A DNA stretch of 64,000 bases, from assembly GCF_000586555.1 (NCBI RefSeq), contig NZ_AZUC01000009.1:124001-188000 (forward strand), read 5' to 3'. A model generated the notes under the pieces. It made no database searches, was not told the origin of the DNA, and was given only the letters and a program-made list of their open reading frames with translations. This DNA comes from Sporosarcina sp. D27 (GTDB lineage: Bacteria; Bacillota; Bacilli; Bacillales_A; Planococcaceae). How positions within the stretch are numbered: the stretch's first letter is position 1; each line of letters begins with the position of its first letter. The position numbers were made by a program, and so were the translations under genes. Positions 42,886 through 52,476 of the stretch are shown piece by piece.

Positions 42886-43618
42886 AATCAGCTTCCTCTG
42901 TCATCGCAATGTATAGGTCATCCAGTGATGCATCCGGACGTCCGAATGCTTTTCGTAAATCATCCATCGTTCCGTGTGCCCGCACGCTGCCTTCGTGCAA
43001 GAGGATGATTCGATCGCAATGTTTTTCAGCGGTCGACAATACGTGTGTGGACATCAAAACCGATGCGCCATTTTCCGTTCTTTGTGTTAGTTGAGCAAGC
43101 AATGAGCGAATGCCTAGCGGATCTAGTCCGACAAAGGGTTCGTCAATAATATAGAGTGCAGGCTCAGCAAGAAATGCACACATGATCATGACCTTTTGCC
43201 GCATCCCTTTCGAAAAATGAGAGGGATACCATTTTAATCGTTTTTCCATTCGGAACTCTTTTAATAACGCTGCTGATCTTGCTTCAAATATGTCCTGAGG
43301 AATTCCGTACGCCATTGCAGTGAGTTCTAAATGCTCACGTAATGTCAGTTCTTCATACAATATCGGTGTTTCAGGAATGTAACTGAACGACTTCCGATAC
43401 ATTTCAGCATCCTCATCAAACGTAACACCGTTAATCTCAATGGCCCCTCCTTGAGGATTCATCAACCCGATGATGTGTTTGATGGTTGTACTTTTCCCGG
43501 CACCATTTAGTCCGATAAGCCCGACTAATTCACCTTTTTGAATGTTAAATGATACTTCATGTAGAACAGGTTTCCTCGAATAACCGCCTGTTACGTCTTT
43601 CAAGTCAAGTATTGCCAT
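42869..43618 (-). CDS. ecsA: EcsA, ABC transporter ATP-binding protein
   Basis: The 249-residue ATPase has Walker A GLNGAGKST (36-44), signature FSKGMRQKV, and Walker B LYIIDEPFVGLDP, then MSTHVLSTAEKHCD. It pairs with EcsB. The gene is divergent from hit, the arrangement of B. subtilis, with a shared upstream region of about 120 bp. Confidence 0.96.
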   Translation of the reverse strand: MAILDLKDVTGGYSRKPVLHEVSFNIQKGELVGLIGLNGAGKSTTIKHIIGLMNPQGGAIEINGVTFDEDAEMYRKSFSYIPETPILYEELTLREHLELTAMAYGIPQDIFEARSAALLKEFRMEKRLKWYPSHFSKGMRQKVMIMCAFLAEPALYIIDEPFVGLDPLGIRSLLAQLTQRTENGASVLMSTHVLSTAEKHCDRIILLHEGSVRAHGTMDDLRKAFGRPDASLDDLYIAMTEEADYEQLT

Positions 43619-43737
43619 GCGCCATCCTCCATTCTTCTTCTAGTTTACCAAATATGAAACAACAATGCCTTGTCCAGCTCATGCCGATTATCTGAAAATA
43701 TGCTACACTAATGACATTCATGAAAGGAAGTGTACAA

Positions 43738-44169
43738 ATGTCCTCTTGTATTTTCTGTAAAATCGTAGCCGGGGAACTCCCTGGAGAAGTTTTGTATGAA
43801 GATGAACACGTAATTGCTTTCATGGACATTATGCCAGTTACAAAAGGGCATGTCCTCCTCATTCCTAAAACCCATAGGGAAAATGTGTATGACCTAACTT
43901 CTGATGAGGCTTCTCATCTGTTTGCAGTTGCTCCTAAAATTGCAAACGCCATTAAGGATACGTTCAAACCCGCGGGCATGAACCTTGTCCAAAATAACGG
44001 GGCAGCAGCCGGTCAAGCCGTTTTCCACTTCCATTTGCATTTCGTCCCAAGATACGACGAAACCGATGGATACCGTCCAACATGGGACCAAAAAACAGAA
44101 GAGTTCCCAAGTGAACGGATTCAAGAACTTGCAGGAGACATAAAAAACAATCTCCAAACCAACGTGTAA
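43738..44169 (+). CDS. hit: HIT-family protein (Hit)
   Basis: The 143-residue protein has an N-terminal CIFCKIVAGELP zinc-like motif and the histidine triad HFHLHFVPR (about 98-106), typical of Hint-type nucleotide hydrolases that act on AMP-lysine or adenosine phosphoramidates. ATG 43738 follows GGAAG; an in-frame ATG 9 codons earlier is upstream of the ribosome-binding site. Divergent from ecsA. Confidence 0.97.
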   Translation: MSSCIFCKIVAGELPGEVLYEDEHVIAFMDIMPVTKGHVLLIPKTHRENVYDLTSDEASHLFAVAPKIANAIKDTFKPAGMNLVQNNGAAAGQAVFHFHLHFVPRYDETDGYRPTWDQKTEEFPSERIQELAGDIKNNLQTNV

Positions 44170-44245
44170 CGTACCATTTAAAATTCAATCATGTTTTAAC
44201 TATTCATCACAGGAAATGAACCAAATAGGAAGGAGTGAGCAATAA

Positions 44246-44602
44246 ATGAAAACATCTACATTTCTTGCAGGACTGGCTGTTGGGTCAGTTGCTGCTGCTA
44301 TTACAGTTCTTTACTCAACTCCGCAGTCTGGAAGTCAAATGAGAACTTCCGTCGCAACTGCATCTGCCGATATTAAGTCAAAGCTAAAAGACGTGAAAGG
44401 TAGAGTCAATGAGTTGAAAGAATCCGTTTCTGATTTTGCAAACGAGAATGTCCAACCTGCGATTGCAGGGGTCAAAGATTCTGTAGGAGGTTGGCGCACT
44501 GCGGATGAAGGATCGCGGAACCGGTTAGAAAGCGAGATTCTAGAAATCCAATCTGCAATTGAAGAACTTGAACGTTCTGTTGCTGCCCAACAAAATAATT
44601 GA
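44246..44602 (+). CDS. yhaH: YtxH-domain protein (YhaH-like)
   Basis: The 118-residue protein starts with a membrane-anchor helix (TFLAGLAVGSVAAAITVLYS, residues 4-23) and the YtxH motif TPQSGSQMR. It then continues as a charged helix (DIKSKLKDVKGRVNELKESV) resembling coiled coil. GGAGTGAG precedes the ATG. Family members are general-stress membrane proteins of unknown mechanism. Located between hit and hpr, as in B. subtilis. Confidence 0.92.
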   Translation: MKTSTFLAGLAVGSVAAAITVLYSTPQSGSQMRTSVATASADIKSKLKDVKGRVNELKESVSDFANENVQPAIAGVKDSVGGWRTADEGSRNRLESEILEIQSAIEELERSVAAQQNN

Positions 44603-44607
44603 TAAGA

Positions 44608-44645
44608 CATCAAAAGCATCCTCATTTTGGGGATGTTTTTTTTAT
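44608..44645 (+). terminator. Terminator of yhaH
   Basis: AAAAGCATCC-TCATTTT-GGGGATG followed by TTTTTTTT. Confidence 0.88.
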
Positions 44646-44757
44646 TTCCTTGTGGTATTTGAAACGATTTCAATTATTTTTTCAATTCTAACTTTTTTAT
44701 TTGTTGCTTTCCTGCTATAATGAAAACATCTATAGAAAATTGAAAGTAGGTGCTTGC

Positions 44758-45345
44758 ATGTCCGAACAAGAGTATTCCTTTAAGGAAGCAATGATTTACA
44801 CTCAACGTCTTGCACAGATGTCCAAAGCGTTGTGGAAAGCTGTAGAAAAAGACTGGCAACAGTGGATAAAACCTTATGATTTGAATATTAACGAACATCA
44901 CATACTTTGGATTGCATATCATCTACAAGGTGCTACGATCTCAGATATTGCAAAGTTCGGAGTCATGCATGTATCTACCGCATTCAACTTTTCCAAGAAA
45001 CTGGAACAACGGGGGTACTTAAAGTTTTTCAAAAAAGATGATGATCGCCGGAATACATATGTCCTCGTCACAGAGCACGGCGAAGATTTAATCAAAAAAA
45101 TGACGGAAAATTACTTTGTCTCCGATCACTCAATTTTAGATGGGTCCCTTCCCATCAAAAATCTTTACGGAAAGTTCCCTGAGTTTTTGGAAGTCATGTC
45201 CGTCATTCGCAATGTGTATGGTGAAGATTTCATGGAGATTTTCGAAAAAGGATTTGAAAGCCTCGGCCAGACTTTTGAAGAGGAAGATGGGCATCTCACA
45301 GCTACGCCCAGGGAATTAAAACTCGTTTCTGGTGAGGATAAATAA
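44758..45345 (+). CDS. hpr: Hpr (ScoC), MarR-family transition-state regulator
   Basis: The 195-residue protein has a MarR-type winged helix (about 35-120: [60 protein letters not shown] with the DDRR wing) and matches ScoC/Hpr almost throughout. In B. subtilis it represses extracellular proteases, oligopeptide permeases and sporulation genes. ATG 44758 has GTAGGTG 5 nt upstream; the in-frame ATG 19 codons earlier has no site. Confidence 0.95.
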   Translation: MSEQEYSFKEAMIYTQRLAQMSKALWKAVEKDWQQWIKPYDLNINEHHILWIAYHLQGATISDIAKFGVMHVSTAFNFSKKLEQRGYLKFFKKDDDRRNTYVLVTEHGEDLIKKMTENYFVSDHSILDGSLPIKNLYGKFPEFLEVMSVIRNVYGEDFMEIFEKGFESLGQTFEEEDGHLTATPRELKLVSGEDK

Positions 45346-45404
45346 TTCCCAAATCTCTACACAGTCTGCTATGATGGATAGAGATGTCCAAAGGGGGTAT
45401 GCAC

Positions 45405-45590
45405 GTGATTTTAATAATAACTGTTCTCTTTTCACTATTCTACTTGTTCCAAATCAACAAAATGACGTTCGCGCTCTGCGAATCACGAGAAATTCCTGAA
45501 GAAAAGCAAAATAAAATATATGCAACTGTAAATGTACTGATTACTATTTTAATGTTGTCACTTTACGTTGAAGTCTTTTTGAAGGTTTAA
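45405..45590 (+). CDS. Small membrane protein, 61 aa
   Basis: Begins at GTG 45405, 7 nt after GGGGG, giving MILIITVLFSLFYLFQINKM. Two transmembrane helices (about 2-18 and 40-58; VNVLITILMLSLYVEVFL) separated by a charged ESREIPEEKQNK loop. No family name recognised. It lies between hpr and prsA, where B. subtilis has small yha genes. Confidence 0.65.
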   Translation: MILIITVLFSLFYLFQINKMTFALCESREIPEEKQNKIYATVNVLITILMLSLYVEVFLKV

Positions 45591-45597
45591 CTAGCGA

Positions 45598-45634
45598 AAA
45601 GTCCACCCCATAAATGGGATGGACTTTTTTCTTG
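45598..45634. terminator. Bidirectional terminator between two small membrane-protein genes
   Basis: AAAGTCCACCCCAT-AA-ATGGGATGGACTTTTTT: a 12-bp stem with A and T runs on both sides, serving the 45405 gene (plus) and possibly the YjcZ-like gene (minus). Confidence 0.88.
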
Positions 45635-45636
45635 TT

Positions 45637-45738
45637 TTAGTACAAGAAAGCCGCGCCTACAATGATCAATAGAATGAACAAGACAACCAACAATGCGAAT
45701 CCAGATCCTGCTCCAGTACCTCCAGAATATCCACTCAT
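45637..45738 (-). CDS. YjcZ-family mini-protein, 33 aa
   Basis: MSGYSGGTGAGSGFALLVVL... then LFILLIIVGAAFLY: a short Gly/Ser head and one transmembrane helix ending in the FILLIIVGA signature of YjcZ-family sporulation mini-proteins (SscA-like in B. subtilis). GGGGGTG lies 6 nt before the ATG. It shares a terminator with the converging small membrane gene. A role in spore-related processes is inferred from family membership only. Confidence 0.85.
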   Translation of the reverse strand: MSGYSGGTGAGSGFALLVVLFILLIIVGAAFLY

Positions 45739-45882
45739 CGAAGCACCCCCTCTCTTCTTTTGTATCTTATGCGAACCCCTTTTCAATAGTTGGGCGATTA
45801 TAGTGGGAACCTTTTTGTACTCGATTCGTTTGTATGTTATAGTGACACTTGTTAATTACTTTTACAGAGGAGTATCTAAACT

Positions 45883-46824
45883 ATGAAAAAAACAGTACTA
45901 TCGTTCACGTTGGCAGCATCTGTTCTTGCACTCTCGGCTTGTTCAGGGAATGCTTCCGATGATGAAGCAATCGTTACATCCAAGGATGGAGATATAACAA
46001 AAAGTGAATTTTACCAAGAGATGAAAGATTCCGTTGGTGAGCAAGCACTGCAAATGATGGTTATTGAAAAGGTCCTCGATTCAAAATATGATGTATCCGA
46101 CAAAGATGTGCAGGCAGAATACGATGATGTCAAAGAACAGCTTGGCGACAACTTCGATCAATACCTAGCACAACAAGGTCAAACAGCGGACGGTTTCAAA
46201 AAAGCAATTAAGCTCAACAAATTGCAAGAAGCTGCGCTTACAGATGGTATTAAGGTAAGCGACGACGAGCTCAACAAATATCTAGAACAAAAGAATACAG
46301 AAGTAAAAGCTAGCCACATCTTGGTTGCAGACGAAGAGAAGGCTAAAGAAGTGAAGAAGAAAGCAGATGCTGGCGAAGATTTCGCGAAACTTGCTAAAGA
46401 ATACTCCACTGAAGAAGGCGCGGACGAGTCTGGCGGCGAGCTTGGCTGGTTTGGTGAAGGTAAAATGGTTCCAGAATTCTGGGATGCTGCTGTAGCAATG
46501 GAAAAAGGTACAATTAGCGAACCGGTACAATCTGAGTTTGGATTCCATATCATCAAATTAGAAGATAAGCGTAAAGCCGATGACAAAGAACCTTCTAAAG
46601 CAGACAAAGAAAAGGCGAAGCAAGAGTTGAAACTTGCCAAAGCGGATACAAGCAAAATTGTCGACAAAGTTTCGAAACTTATCAAAGATGCTGATGTAAA
46701 AGTGGCAGACAAAGATTTGAAATCTGCATTGGACATGTTTAACCAAAGCAAGCCTGAAGCTAAAGATGACGGCGCAGATGCACCGGATGACACTGAAGCA
46801 GATACAAAGGACGAAGAGAAGTAA
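45883..46824 (+). CDS. prsA: PrsA, peptidyl-prolyl isomerase lipoprotein foldase
   Basis: The 313-residue protein has a lipoprotein signal peptide with lipobox LSAC (Cys20), a SurA-like N-terminal helical region (about 40-135), and a parvulin domain (about 138-228: VKASHILVADEEKAKEVKKK, GELGWFGEGKMVPEF, EFGFHIIKLEDKR). A low-complexity acidic tail follows. It folds exported proteins at the outer face of the membrane; Lgt (33160-33966) would lipidate it. GAGGAG lies upstream of the ATG. Confidence 0.97.
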   Translation: MKKTVLSFTLAASVLALSACSGNASDDEAIVTSKDGDITKSEFYQEMKDSVGEQALQMMVIEKVLDSKYDVSDKDVQAEYDDVKEQLGDNFDQYLAQQGQTADGFKKAIKLNKLQEAALTDGIKVSDDELNKYLEQKNTEVKASHILVADEEKAKEVKKKADAGEDFAKLAKEYSTEEGADESGGELGWFGEGKMVPEFWDAAVAMEKGTISEPVQSEFGFHIIKLEDKRKADDKEPSKADKEKAKQELKLAKADTSKIVDKVSKLIKDADVKVADKDLKSALDMFNQSKPEAKDDGADAPDDTEADTKDEEK

Positions 46825-46836
46825 TTTTGAATAAGC

Positions 46837-46881
46837 TGCATGACCCGTCAGATGTTCTGACGAGCCATGTGGCTTTTTTTG
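46837..46881 (+). terminator. Terminator of prsA
   Basis: GCATGACCCGTCAG-ATGT-TCTGACGAGCCATGTGGC followed by TTTTTTT. Confidence 0.88.
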
Positions 46882-47074
46882 TGGGAGAGTTGTTGTGAGT
46901 ATGAGGAATACTGGAGATTCATGATCCCTCCCCGCGGCAAGCCACCTTCTACAATTCAGATCCAAGCTCGCGACCAATCCTTCTTTCCCTAATTCAAAAC
47001 CAAGACTAATTGGTGTGCTTCGCTTCGCTACGCATTTTAGGATTGAGAGTGGAGGAAATAGGATTTCTATCTGA

Positions 47075-47179
47075 ACCCGATTGTTTCTCGGGGGTACCTG
47101 ATCGTTCTCCGCAGCAACCCGACCGTTCCCTTGGCCAACCCGATCATTTCTCACCAGAACCCGACAGTTCTGACGGTTA
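47075..47179. repeat. Five tandem 21-bp degenerate repeats in the prsA-yhaM intergenic region
   Basis: Units start at 47075, 47096, 47117, 47138 and 47159. Each begins AC(C/T)(C/T)GA(T/C)..TT(C/T), and 21 bp is exactly seven codons. On the minus strand a frame reads NDRVGQG-NGRVAAE-NDQVPPR-NNRVQIE, a seven-residue repeat. No start or ribosome-binding site supports a protein here, so this is listed as a repeat. The remaining 46882-47074 holds nothing recognisable. Confidence 0.8.
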
Positions 47180-47225
47180 AGAGCATTTCCCAAAATTTAT
47201 ATGGCCATCACTTCCATTCCAACAA

Positions 47226-47255
47226 AAAAGGAGCTTCCGCGGAAGCTCCTTTTCA
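47226..47255 (-). terminator. Terminator of yhaM (palindromic)
   Basis: GGAGCTTCCGCGGAAGCTCC, a perfect 20-bp palindrome, with AAAA before and TTTTTT after it on the minus strand. Confidence 0.88.
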
Positions 47256-47257
47256 TT

Positions 47258-48196
47258 TTATTCAAATGTTGGCTTATAGAAAGAGCGATTCTCCAGTGGA
47301 AAAATGCGTTCAGAGAATTCTCCTGGCTCAGTTTTACTCATCGCTCGGTTCAGCATGTTCATTTTGGCATCGATATTATCGATGTAGTGGAGCATCTCTG
47401 CTTCAGGTAACATTGGACGTTTCGGGCTACCCCACTCTTCTTTTCCGTGATGGGAGAGGACCATGTGTTGAAGAAGCATTACTTCTTCTCCGGATACTTC
47501 TAGCTCATCTGCAGCTTTAGAGATTTCCGTCACCATGATGCTTATATGTCCAAGTAAATTTCCTTCTACTGTGTAGTGAGCTGCAACGGGTCCGGATAAT
47601 TCAATGACCTTCCCAATATCATGCAAAATCACACCTGAGTACAATAAGTCCTTGTTCAATGTTGGATACAGATCCGCCACCGCTTTGGCTAGCTTCAACA
47701 TGGAAACTACATGATCCAGTAATCCCGATACATAGTCATGATGATTCCTTGTTGCTGCTGGATACATCATGAACGCTTCTTGATGCTTTTTGATCAAATG
47801 ACGAGTAATTCGTTGAATCTGTGGGTTCTTCATCTCAAAGAAGAATTGCATTAACTCATCCATCAATTCCTCTTTACTTTTTTCAGCAGAAGGAACGAGA
47901 TCAGACATTGTAATCCCCTCATCCGCTTTCGCAGGGCGAATGCTTTTAATGCGTAGCTGGTTTTTCCCACGATACTCGTGAACTTCCCCGCCTACGCGTA
48001 CAATAGCCGCTGCAGGGTACAAACGCTCTTGCTCTTCTCCTGTATCCCAAAGCTTTGCTTCCAAGTCACCACTTTTGTCTTGAAGTACGAGCGACATGAA
48101 TGGACTGCCTTGCTGAGTGACACCTTTTGTGGATTGTTTGACAAACAAAAATAAGTCTACCGGTTCTCCTACTTTATGATCTAATAGTTTTTTCAT
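47258..48196 (-). CDS. yhaM: 3'-5' exoribonuclease YhaM
   Basis: The 312-residue protein begins with an OB-fold (about 10-95: [36 protein letters not shown]). An HD domain follows (about 140-290), with [29 protein letters not shown] (the HD pair) and [17 protein letters not shown]. It degrades RNA and single-stranded DNA from the 3' end and sometimes generates 3' ends after termination. Overlaps yhaN by 4 bp. Confidence 0.97.
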   Translation of the reverse strand: MKKLLDHKVGEPVDLFLFVKQSTKGVTQQGSPFMSLVLQDKSGDLEAKLWDTGEEQERLYPAAAIVRVGGEVHEYRGKNQLRIKSIRPAKADEGITMSDLVPSAEKSKEELMDELMQFFFEMKNPQIQRITRHLIKKHQEAFMMYPAATRNHHDYVSGLLDHVVSMLKLAKAVADLYPTLNKDLLYSGVILHDIGKVIELSGPVAAHYTVEGNLLGHISIMVTEISKAADELEVSGEEVMLLQHMVLSHHGKEEWGSPKRPMLPEAEMLHYIDNIDAKMNMLNRAMSKTEPGEFSERIFPLENRSFYKPTFE

Positions 48197-51093
48197 AATG
48201 CAACTCCTTTAGGTGTGTTTCCAATTTCGGAAACATTGATAATTTTAGCTTCTGGCCAATGAGGGGCAAGCGTCTCATGGCATGTAAATACGATAAATTG
48301 ATGATCTGATGCCAATTCCGCTACAAGTCGAGTCATGTGGGAAAGCCGTTTTGCATCGAAATGGACAAAGGGGTCATCCATAATAATTGGAAATGGAGCT
48401 TGATCCTCTAACTCGCTCGCAAGCGCTAGCCGAAGTGCTAAATACGCTTGCTCTTTCGTTGCTTGACTCAATTCCGCAATCGCAAACGGTTGACCGTCTT
48501 TGCGCATTGCTTGAAATTGTCCGTCTGGAGTGATTTCCAGTTGAGCATACTGTCCAGCCGTTAGCAGATTATACATCTTATTTGCACGTGTTAGTACGGC
48601 AGGTAACTTTTTCTCTTTCAAATCTCCCATCGTTTGCCGAATCGCTTCAGCCGCTACTTGCCGACTCGACCAGGATTGCGCCAGGGAGTTAAATTCCGCT
48701 TTTTTGTTTTCATAAAGCTGTTGTGTATGCAGATGGGCATCGTCAGAAAGAAGTGCTTCCGTTTTATGCAGTAAAGCAGCACGTTCATCTGTCAACTCCG
48801 AAATTGCACGCTCTGCAGCTAACAATTGCTCTTCCGTTAAGGAAAGTTGTTGCTGGATCCATCCTTCATCATCGCCGTATTCCTCAGTATCATGAAGCGT
48901 CTTCAACTGATCATTCAATCCGTCTAAACTCAGTTGTAACGTTTGGATATGTTGCCAACGATCATATGCATCGTAGAACGATTGTTTGTCAGGAACGTCT
49001 GCCAGTTCGAATAATTGTTGCTCTTGTTCACGATACGCCTGCAGTTCAAGTTTTTTCTCTTCCATCGTTCTTGATAGTTCCTTAACTTGCCGTTCATAAG
49101 TTTCAGCTGAGAGCGAGGCATCACGTAGTTTTCGTGCTTCTTGCCTGATTAAAGTATACAGGTCTGCTTCTGGAACTTCACGCTCAAGCACTGTGCGGAC
49201 AGACTCAAGATGTTGCTCGATTTTCTTATAGGTTTCTTGCCGATTGTTCAATCGCTCCGCTAAGGATCGTTCTGTTTCTTGCAACTGACGTACCAATCGG
49301 AACAACTCAGGAATTACTTCAATTCTCCCGGAAGCAGGCAAACCACATTCGAGAAGTTCTCCCGTAAGCTGTTTGCGGACGCTCGTTTCTTTTTGAGTCA
49401 AGTCTGCTAAATCGCTTCTAAGAGAATCTATGTCCATCGCATGGCCATCGGCTGTCATTTTTAACTGCTCCGCTTTTCGGATGAAGCCGTCCGTCCTCTT
49501 GCACAGTTCTTCAAATGCCTCTTCTTTTCCTTCATAAGCTTTTACCAGTGCACTCATTTCTTTCATGCGTTCATCTGATTGCGAAGGGGCTTGCTGCTTT
49601 TGCAAGAGTCCATAACCACTTACTGCTGCAATAATTACGCCTAGCACAGCGATTATCCACTGTTGCTGCAATATCCCGTAGCCAGCCACCACAATCGCCG
49701 CAGCAAGCAGGATCCATATGATTGTTTTAGAAGATGGCTGCTGTTCTTTTCTAGCAAAAGTCACATATGCTTTCGCTTCAGAAAGACGCGCTCGGACAGA
49801 CGGCCACTTTGTTGCTTGCGCTTGTTCCTCAGAGGATGGCGCATCAGCGTTCAGCCTATCCAGTTGCTGAACAGTTCTTCGCTTCAGCTCTTCGGTACGT
49901 TGCAATTCCAACTGAGTGGATTGAACAGCACGTTCTGTTTGCTTTACGCGTTCTGCCAATTCCACAAAGCGTTGCTCTTGTGTGAACGAACTATCTAGTT
50001 GCACAAGGCCCTCAACTGCAGAGGACTCAGATGCACCGAGGAGACCAAGTAGCCGCTGTCGCTCCGATGTTAACCGGACAATATCTGTCTTAGCGCTTAC
50101 AAATTCCTGTTGAAGTACTTGCCAATCCGATTCTTTCGCAAGTAATGTTTCAACTGCCACTTCCCGCTCTTTTTGACCCTCTTTTTCCAGCTGGTCTTTC
50201 ACATTCTGTAATTGAAATGAAGCCCTCGCGTGAACTGCTTCTGCTTCATGTTTTTTACTTTCCAACATTTCTTGATCACGTATGCCGTTAGGAGGGAACT
50301 CATTCTGACCGAGTTCTTGAATTTCAGTAAGCAACCGATTTCTGTTTGCTATGATCGGGATGCGCAAGAGAGAGCTCTCAAGCTTTTTCGACTCTGCTTG
50401 ACTGTTTTGCATCTTACTCCGTTCCAGGATTAGTTGCCTCTCCACTTCTTCCAGACGAATCACAGCGGGTTCGTATTCATCCACTTTCGCTCTTTGTGTT
50501 TTCAGTGTCTCTTCTAGCTCTCGGAGTTCTTTTAAGAGTACATTCATCTGAGGATTTTTGCCCGATTTTTTAAACAGCTCCGCTTTATCTTTCTCAAGCT
50601 GTTTTTCTAATTGAAGCAACGAATCGATCCCTGTTGTACCTGACGATAGTAACGTGCGGCTTAGCTCATCCGAATCCATTTGCTCCAATCCTTGTAATTG
50701 AAACAACGAAAACGAAAAGACAGACTCAAAAGCTGTTCTATCATACTGACGCAAGAGATCATTAAGTACTGCTTGCCCGCCCGTCGTTCCATCCTCGAAT
50801 CGGACAGTAATGTCTCCGGCTGATTTCCCTCGAATCCGCTCGACTTCAACCACACCATACTTTTTATCATTAATTACAATTTTTCCACCGTAGCCCGATC
50901 CGGTTTTCGGTTCATAGCGCAACATTGCGTTGTTTTTAGGTGGAAATCCAAACAATACTTGCAGGATGAATTGGTAAATCGTTGTTTTTCCGGCTTCATT
51001 CTCTCCGTAAAAGACAGTTACTCCATCCCCAAGCTCAATCGTCACATTGCTGTGGCGACCAAATCCATAGATTGTTAACCGCTCAATTTTCAT
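48193..51093 (-). CDS. yhaN: YhaN, SMC-like AAA ATPase
   Basis: The 966-residue protein has Walker [10 protein letters not shown] near the N-terminus (about 30-38), two long coiled coils with a hydrophobic pair of helices in the middle ([38 protein letters not shown]), then a C-terminal ABC signature ([18 protein letters not shown]) and Walker [14 protein letters not shown]. The central transmembrane segment is a distinctive YhaN feature. It resembles SbcC and Rad50, with YhaO as the nuclease partner. Overlaps yhaM; follows yhaO by 18 bp. Confidence 0.95.
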   Translation of the reverse strand: MKIERLTIYGFGRHSNVTIELGDGVTVFYGENEAGKTTIYQFILQVLFGFPPKNNAMLRYEPKTGSGYGGKIVINDKKYGVVEVERIRGKSAGDITVRFEDGTTGGQAVLNDLLRQYDRTAFESVFSFSLFQLQGLEQMDSDELSRTLLSSGTTGIDSLLQLEKQLEKDKAELFKKSGKNPQMNVLLKELRELEETLKTQRAKVDEYEPAVIRLEEVERQLILERSKMQNSQAESKKLESSLLRIPIIANRNRLLTEIQELGQNEFPPNGIRDQEMLESKKHEAEAVHARASFQLQNVKDQLEKEGQKEREVAVETLLAKESDWQVLQQEFVSAKTDIVRLTSERQRLLGLLGASESSAVEGLVQLDSSFTQEQRFVELAERVKQTERAVQSTQLELQRTEELKRRTVQQLDRLNADAPSSEEQAQATKWPSVRARLSEAKAYVTFARKEQQPSSKTIIWILLAAAIVVAGYGILQQQWIIAVLGVIIAAVSGYGLLQKQQAPSQSDERMKEMSALVKAYEGKEEAFEELCKRTDGFIRKAEQLKMTADGHAMDIDSLRSDLADLTQKETSVRKQLTGELLECGLPASGRIEVIPELFRLVRQLQETERSLAERLNNRQETYKKIEQHLESVRTVLEREVPEADLYTLIRQEARKLRDASLSAETYERQVKELSRTMEEKKLELQAYREQEQQLFELADVPDKQSFYDAYDRWQHIQTLQLSLDGLNDQLKTLHDTEEYGDDEGWIQQQLSLTEEQLLAAERAISELTDERAALLHKTEALLSDDAHLHTQQLYENKKAEFNSLAQSWSSRQVAAEAIRQTMGDLKEKKLPAVLTRANKMYNLLTAGQYAQLEITPDGQFQAMRKDGQPFAIAELSQATKEQAYLALRLALASELEDQAPFPIIMDDPFVHFDAKRLSHMTRLVAELASDHQFIVFTCHETLAPHWPEAKIINVSEIGNTPKGVAL

Positions 51094-51111
51094 GGCGTGT
51101 CACCTCTGTTT

Positions 51112-52317
51112 TCATGTCGAGAGCTCATTTGAAATGAGTTTCCCTGCTTCTCTGCTCAATTCCTCTTTCATGTCATTGGATAATGGAGACAAATAAGGTC
51201 CAGAGCGTGCATGATGATATACATCTTGCAATACTGTTTTCCAATCGTCTTCATCCCAATTGTCAATTTGCTCTTTCACGGATCGAACGAGTGGAGAATC
51301 CGGCAACAGTGCACTTTTTGTGTTCGACTCAAATAAGAGCTCCGAGAACCAGATACTAGGTTCCGCTGATTCACGAAGAACTTCCAGCCATTCTTCGTCT
51401 GATGAACCGCTGAACAGTTGAGTGGCCTCGGAGCCAATGTGAACGTTTCTGACACTAAGAATACTCGCGCCATTCCGCTCAACGGCGTCGGTCGCTGCAT
51501 TCTCACATGCAGTCAACCACTCATTGGCAAGCCCCATTTCCGTACAATCGATCTCGATTTCATCAAATACAAGAACTGATGTCGGAACGAAGCTTATTGA
51601 GGCAACATTCTCCTCAAGGTCTACTTCGTAAAAACCTTTCACTCCCTGTTCGTTACGATGACGTCCTTGTAAGTTACCCGGATAGACGATTGGGGGCTCA
51701 TTATGTAAAAGTTGCCGTTTATGAATATGTCCAAGCGCCCAATACTGATAGCCTTTTTCTATCAATGCTTCTTTTGTAAATGGTGCATAGACGGCATGCG
51801 TTTCTTCCCCAGCAATGCTGCCATGAAGCATGCCAATGTCAAACGTTCCTAGTTCACGATTCGTTTTCGGGTAGTGTCCAATCATCGCTTCTTTAATATG
51901 ACGCTCCTTATAGCTGAACCCATGGATCCGAACCCGTTGCCCCCGAACAACAAGTTCTGAAGTTTCCACATCTGGACCAAATACTGTCACGTTATCCGGT
52001 AATTGAAATCGTGTCCACTTACCTCCGAGATGATCATGGTTCCCGTAGGAAATGAAAACCGGAATATTAGCTTGTTTCAAGCGCTCAAGTCCTTTGACAA
52101 ATCTCATTTGTGCGCGCAAACTTCGATCCTCTCCATCATAGATATCACCTACAATGAGAACAAAATCAGGTGTGGACTGCTCCGCATACTGGATCAGTTT
52201 TTCATAGGCTAAAAATGTACTTTCACGAAGTTCAGTCAATCGTGATATCGGCATGTCCGTAATTCCTTTAAATGGACTGTCTAAATGCAAGTCCGCAGTG
52301 TGTAGGAATTTAATCAT
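51112..52317 (-). CDS. yhaO: YhaO, metallophosphoesterase nuclease (SbcD/Mre11-like)
   Basis: From ATG 52315-52317, behind AGGAGGTG, the protein has 401 residues. The phosphoesterase motifs are complete: HTADLHLDSP, GDIYDGEDRS, GNHDHLGGKW, HGSIAG and GHIHKR. The C-terminal region is the capping domain. It probably forms a DNA-repair complex with YhaN. A 24-codon upstream extension has no ribosome-binding site. Confidence 0.95.
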   Translation of the reverse strand: MIKFLHTADLHLDSPFKGITDMPISRLTELRESTFLAYEKLIQYAEQSTPDFVLIVGDIYDGEDRSLRAQMRFVKGLERLKQANIPVFISYGNHDHLGGKWTRFQLPDNVTVFGPDVETSELVVRGQRVRIHGFSYKERHIKEAMIGHYPKTNRELGTFDIGMLHGSIAGEETHAVYAPFTKEALIEKGYQYWALGHIHKRQLLHNEPPIVYPGNLQGRHRNEQGVKGFYEVDLEENVASISFVPTSVLVFDEIEIDCTEMGLANEWLTACENAATDAVERNGASILSVRNVHIGSEATQLFSGSSDEEWLEVLRESAEPSIWFSELLFESNTKSALLPDSPLVRSVKEQIDNWDEDDWKTVLQDVYHHARSGPYLSPLSNDMKEELSREAGKLISNELST

Positions 52318-52419
52318 TAATAGTGGACACCTCCTAAAACGAATATTTGTTCTAATTTTACCATATTCCAAGTAGTTACGCGACAGCAATCAAGAGATTT
52401 CCGTTTGTAAAAACTCCAC

Positions 52420-52453
52420 AAAAAAGCAGAGGATTCGTGCTTTCCTCTGCTTG
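52420..52453 (-). terminator. Terminator of yhaP
   Basis: GCAGAGGA-AAGCACGAA-TCCTCTGC followed by TTTTTT on the minus strand. Confidence 0.88.
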
Positions 52454-52476
52454 AACACTAGATCATATATAGAGTC

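Noticed and set aside
46179-46841. Ser-rich 220-residue frame opposite prsA
   Set aside because: Antisense shadow of prsA, which is certain.
46558-47193. Leftward protein containing the ND(R/Q)V heptads
   Set aside because: It runs antisense into prsA, has no ribosome-binding site, and the heptads are explained by the 21-bp DNA repeats.
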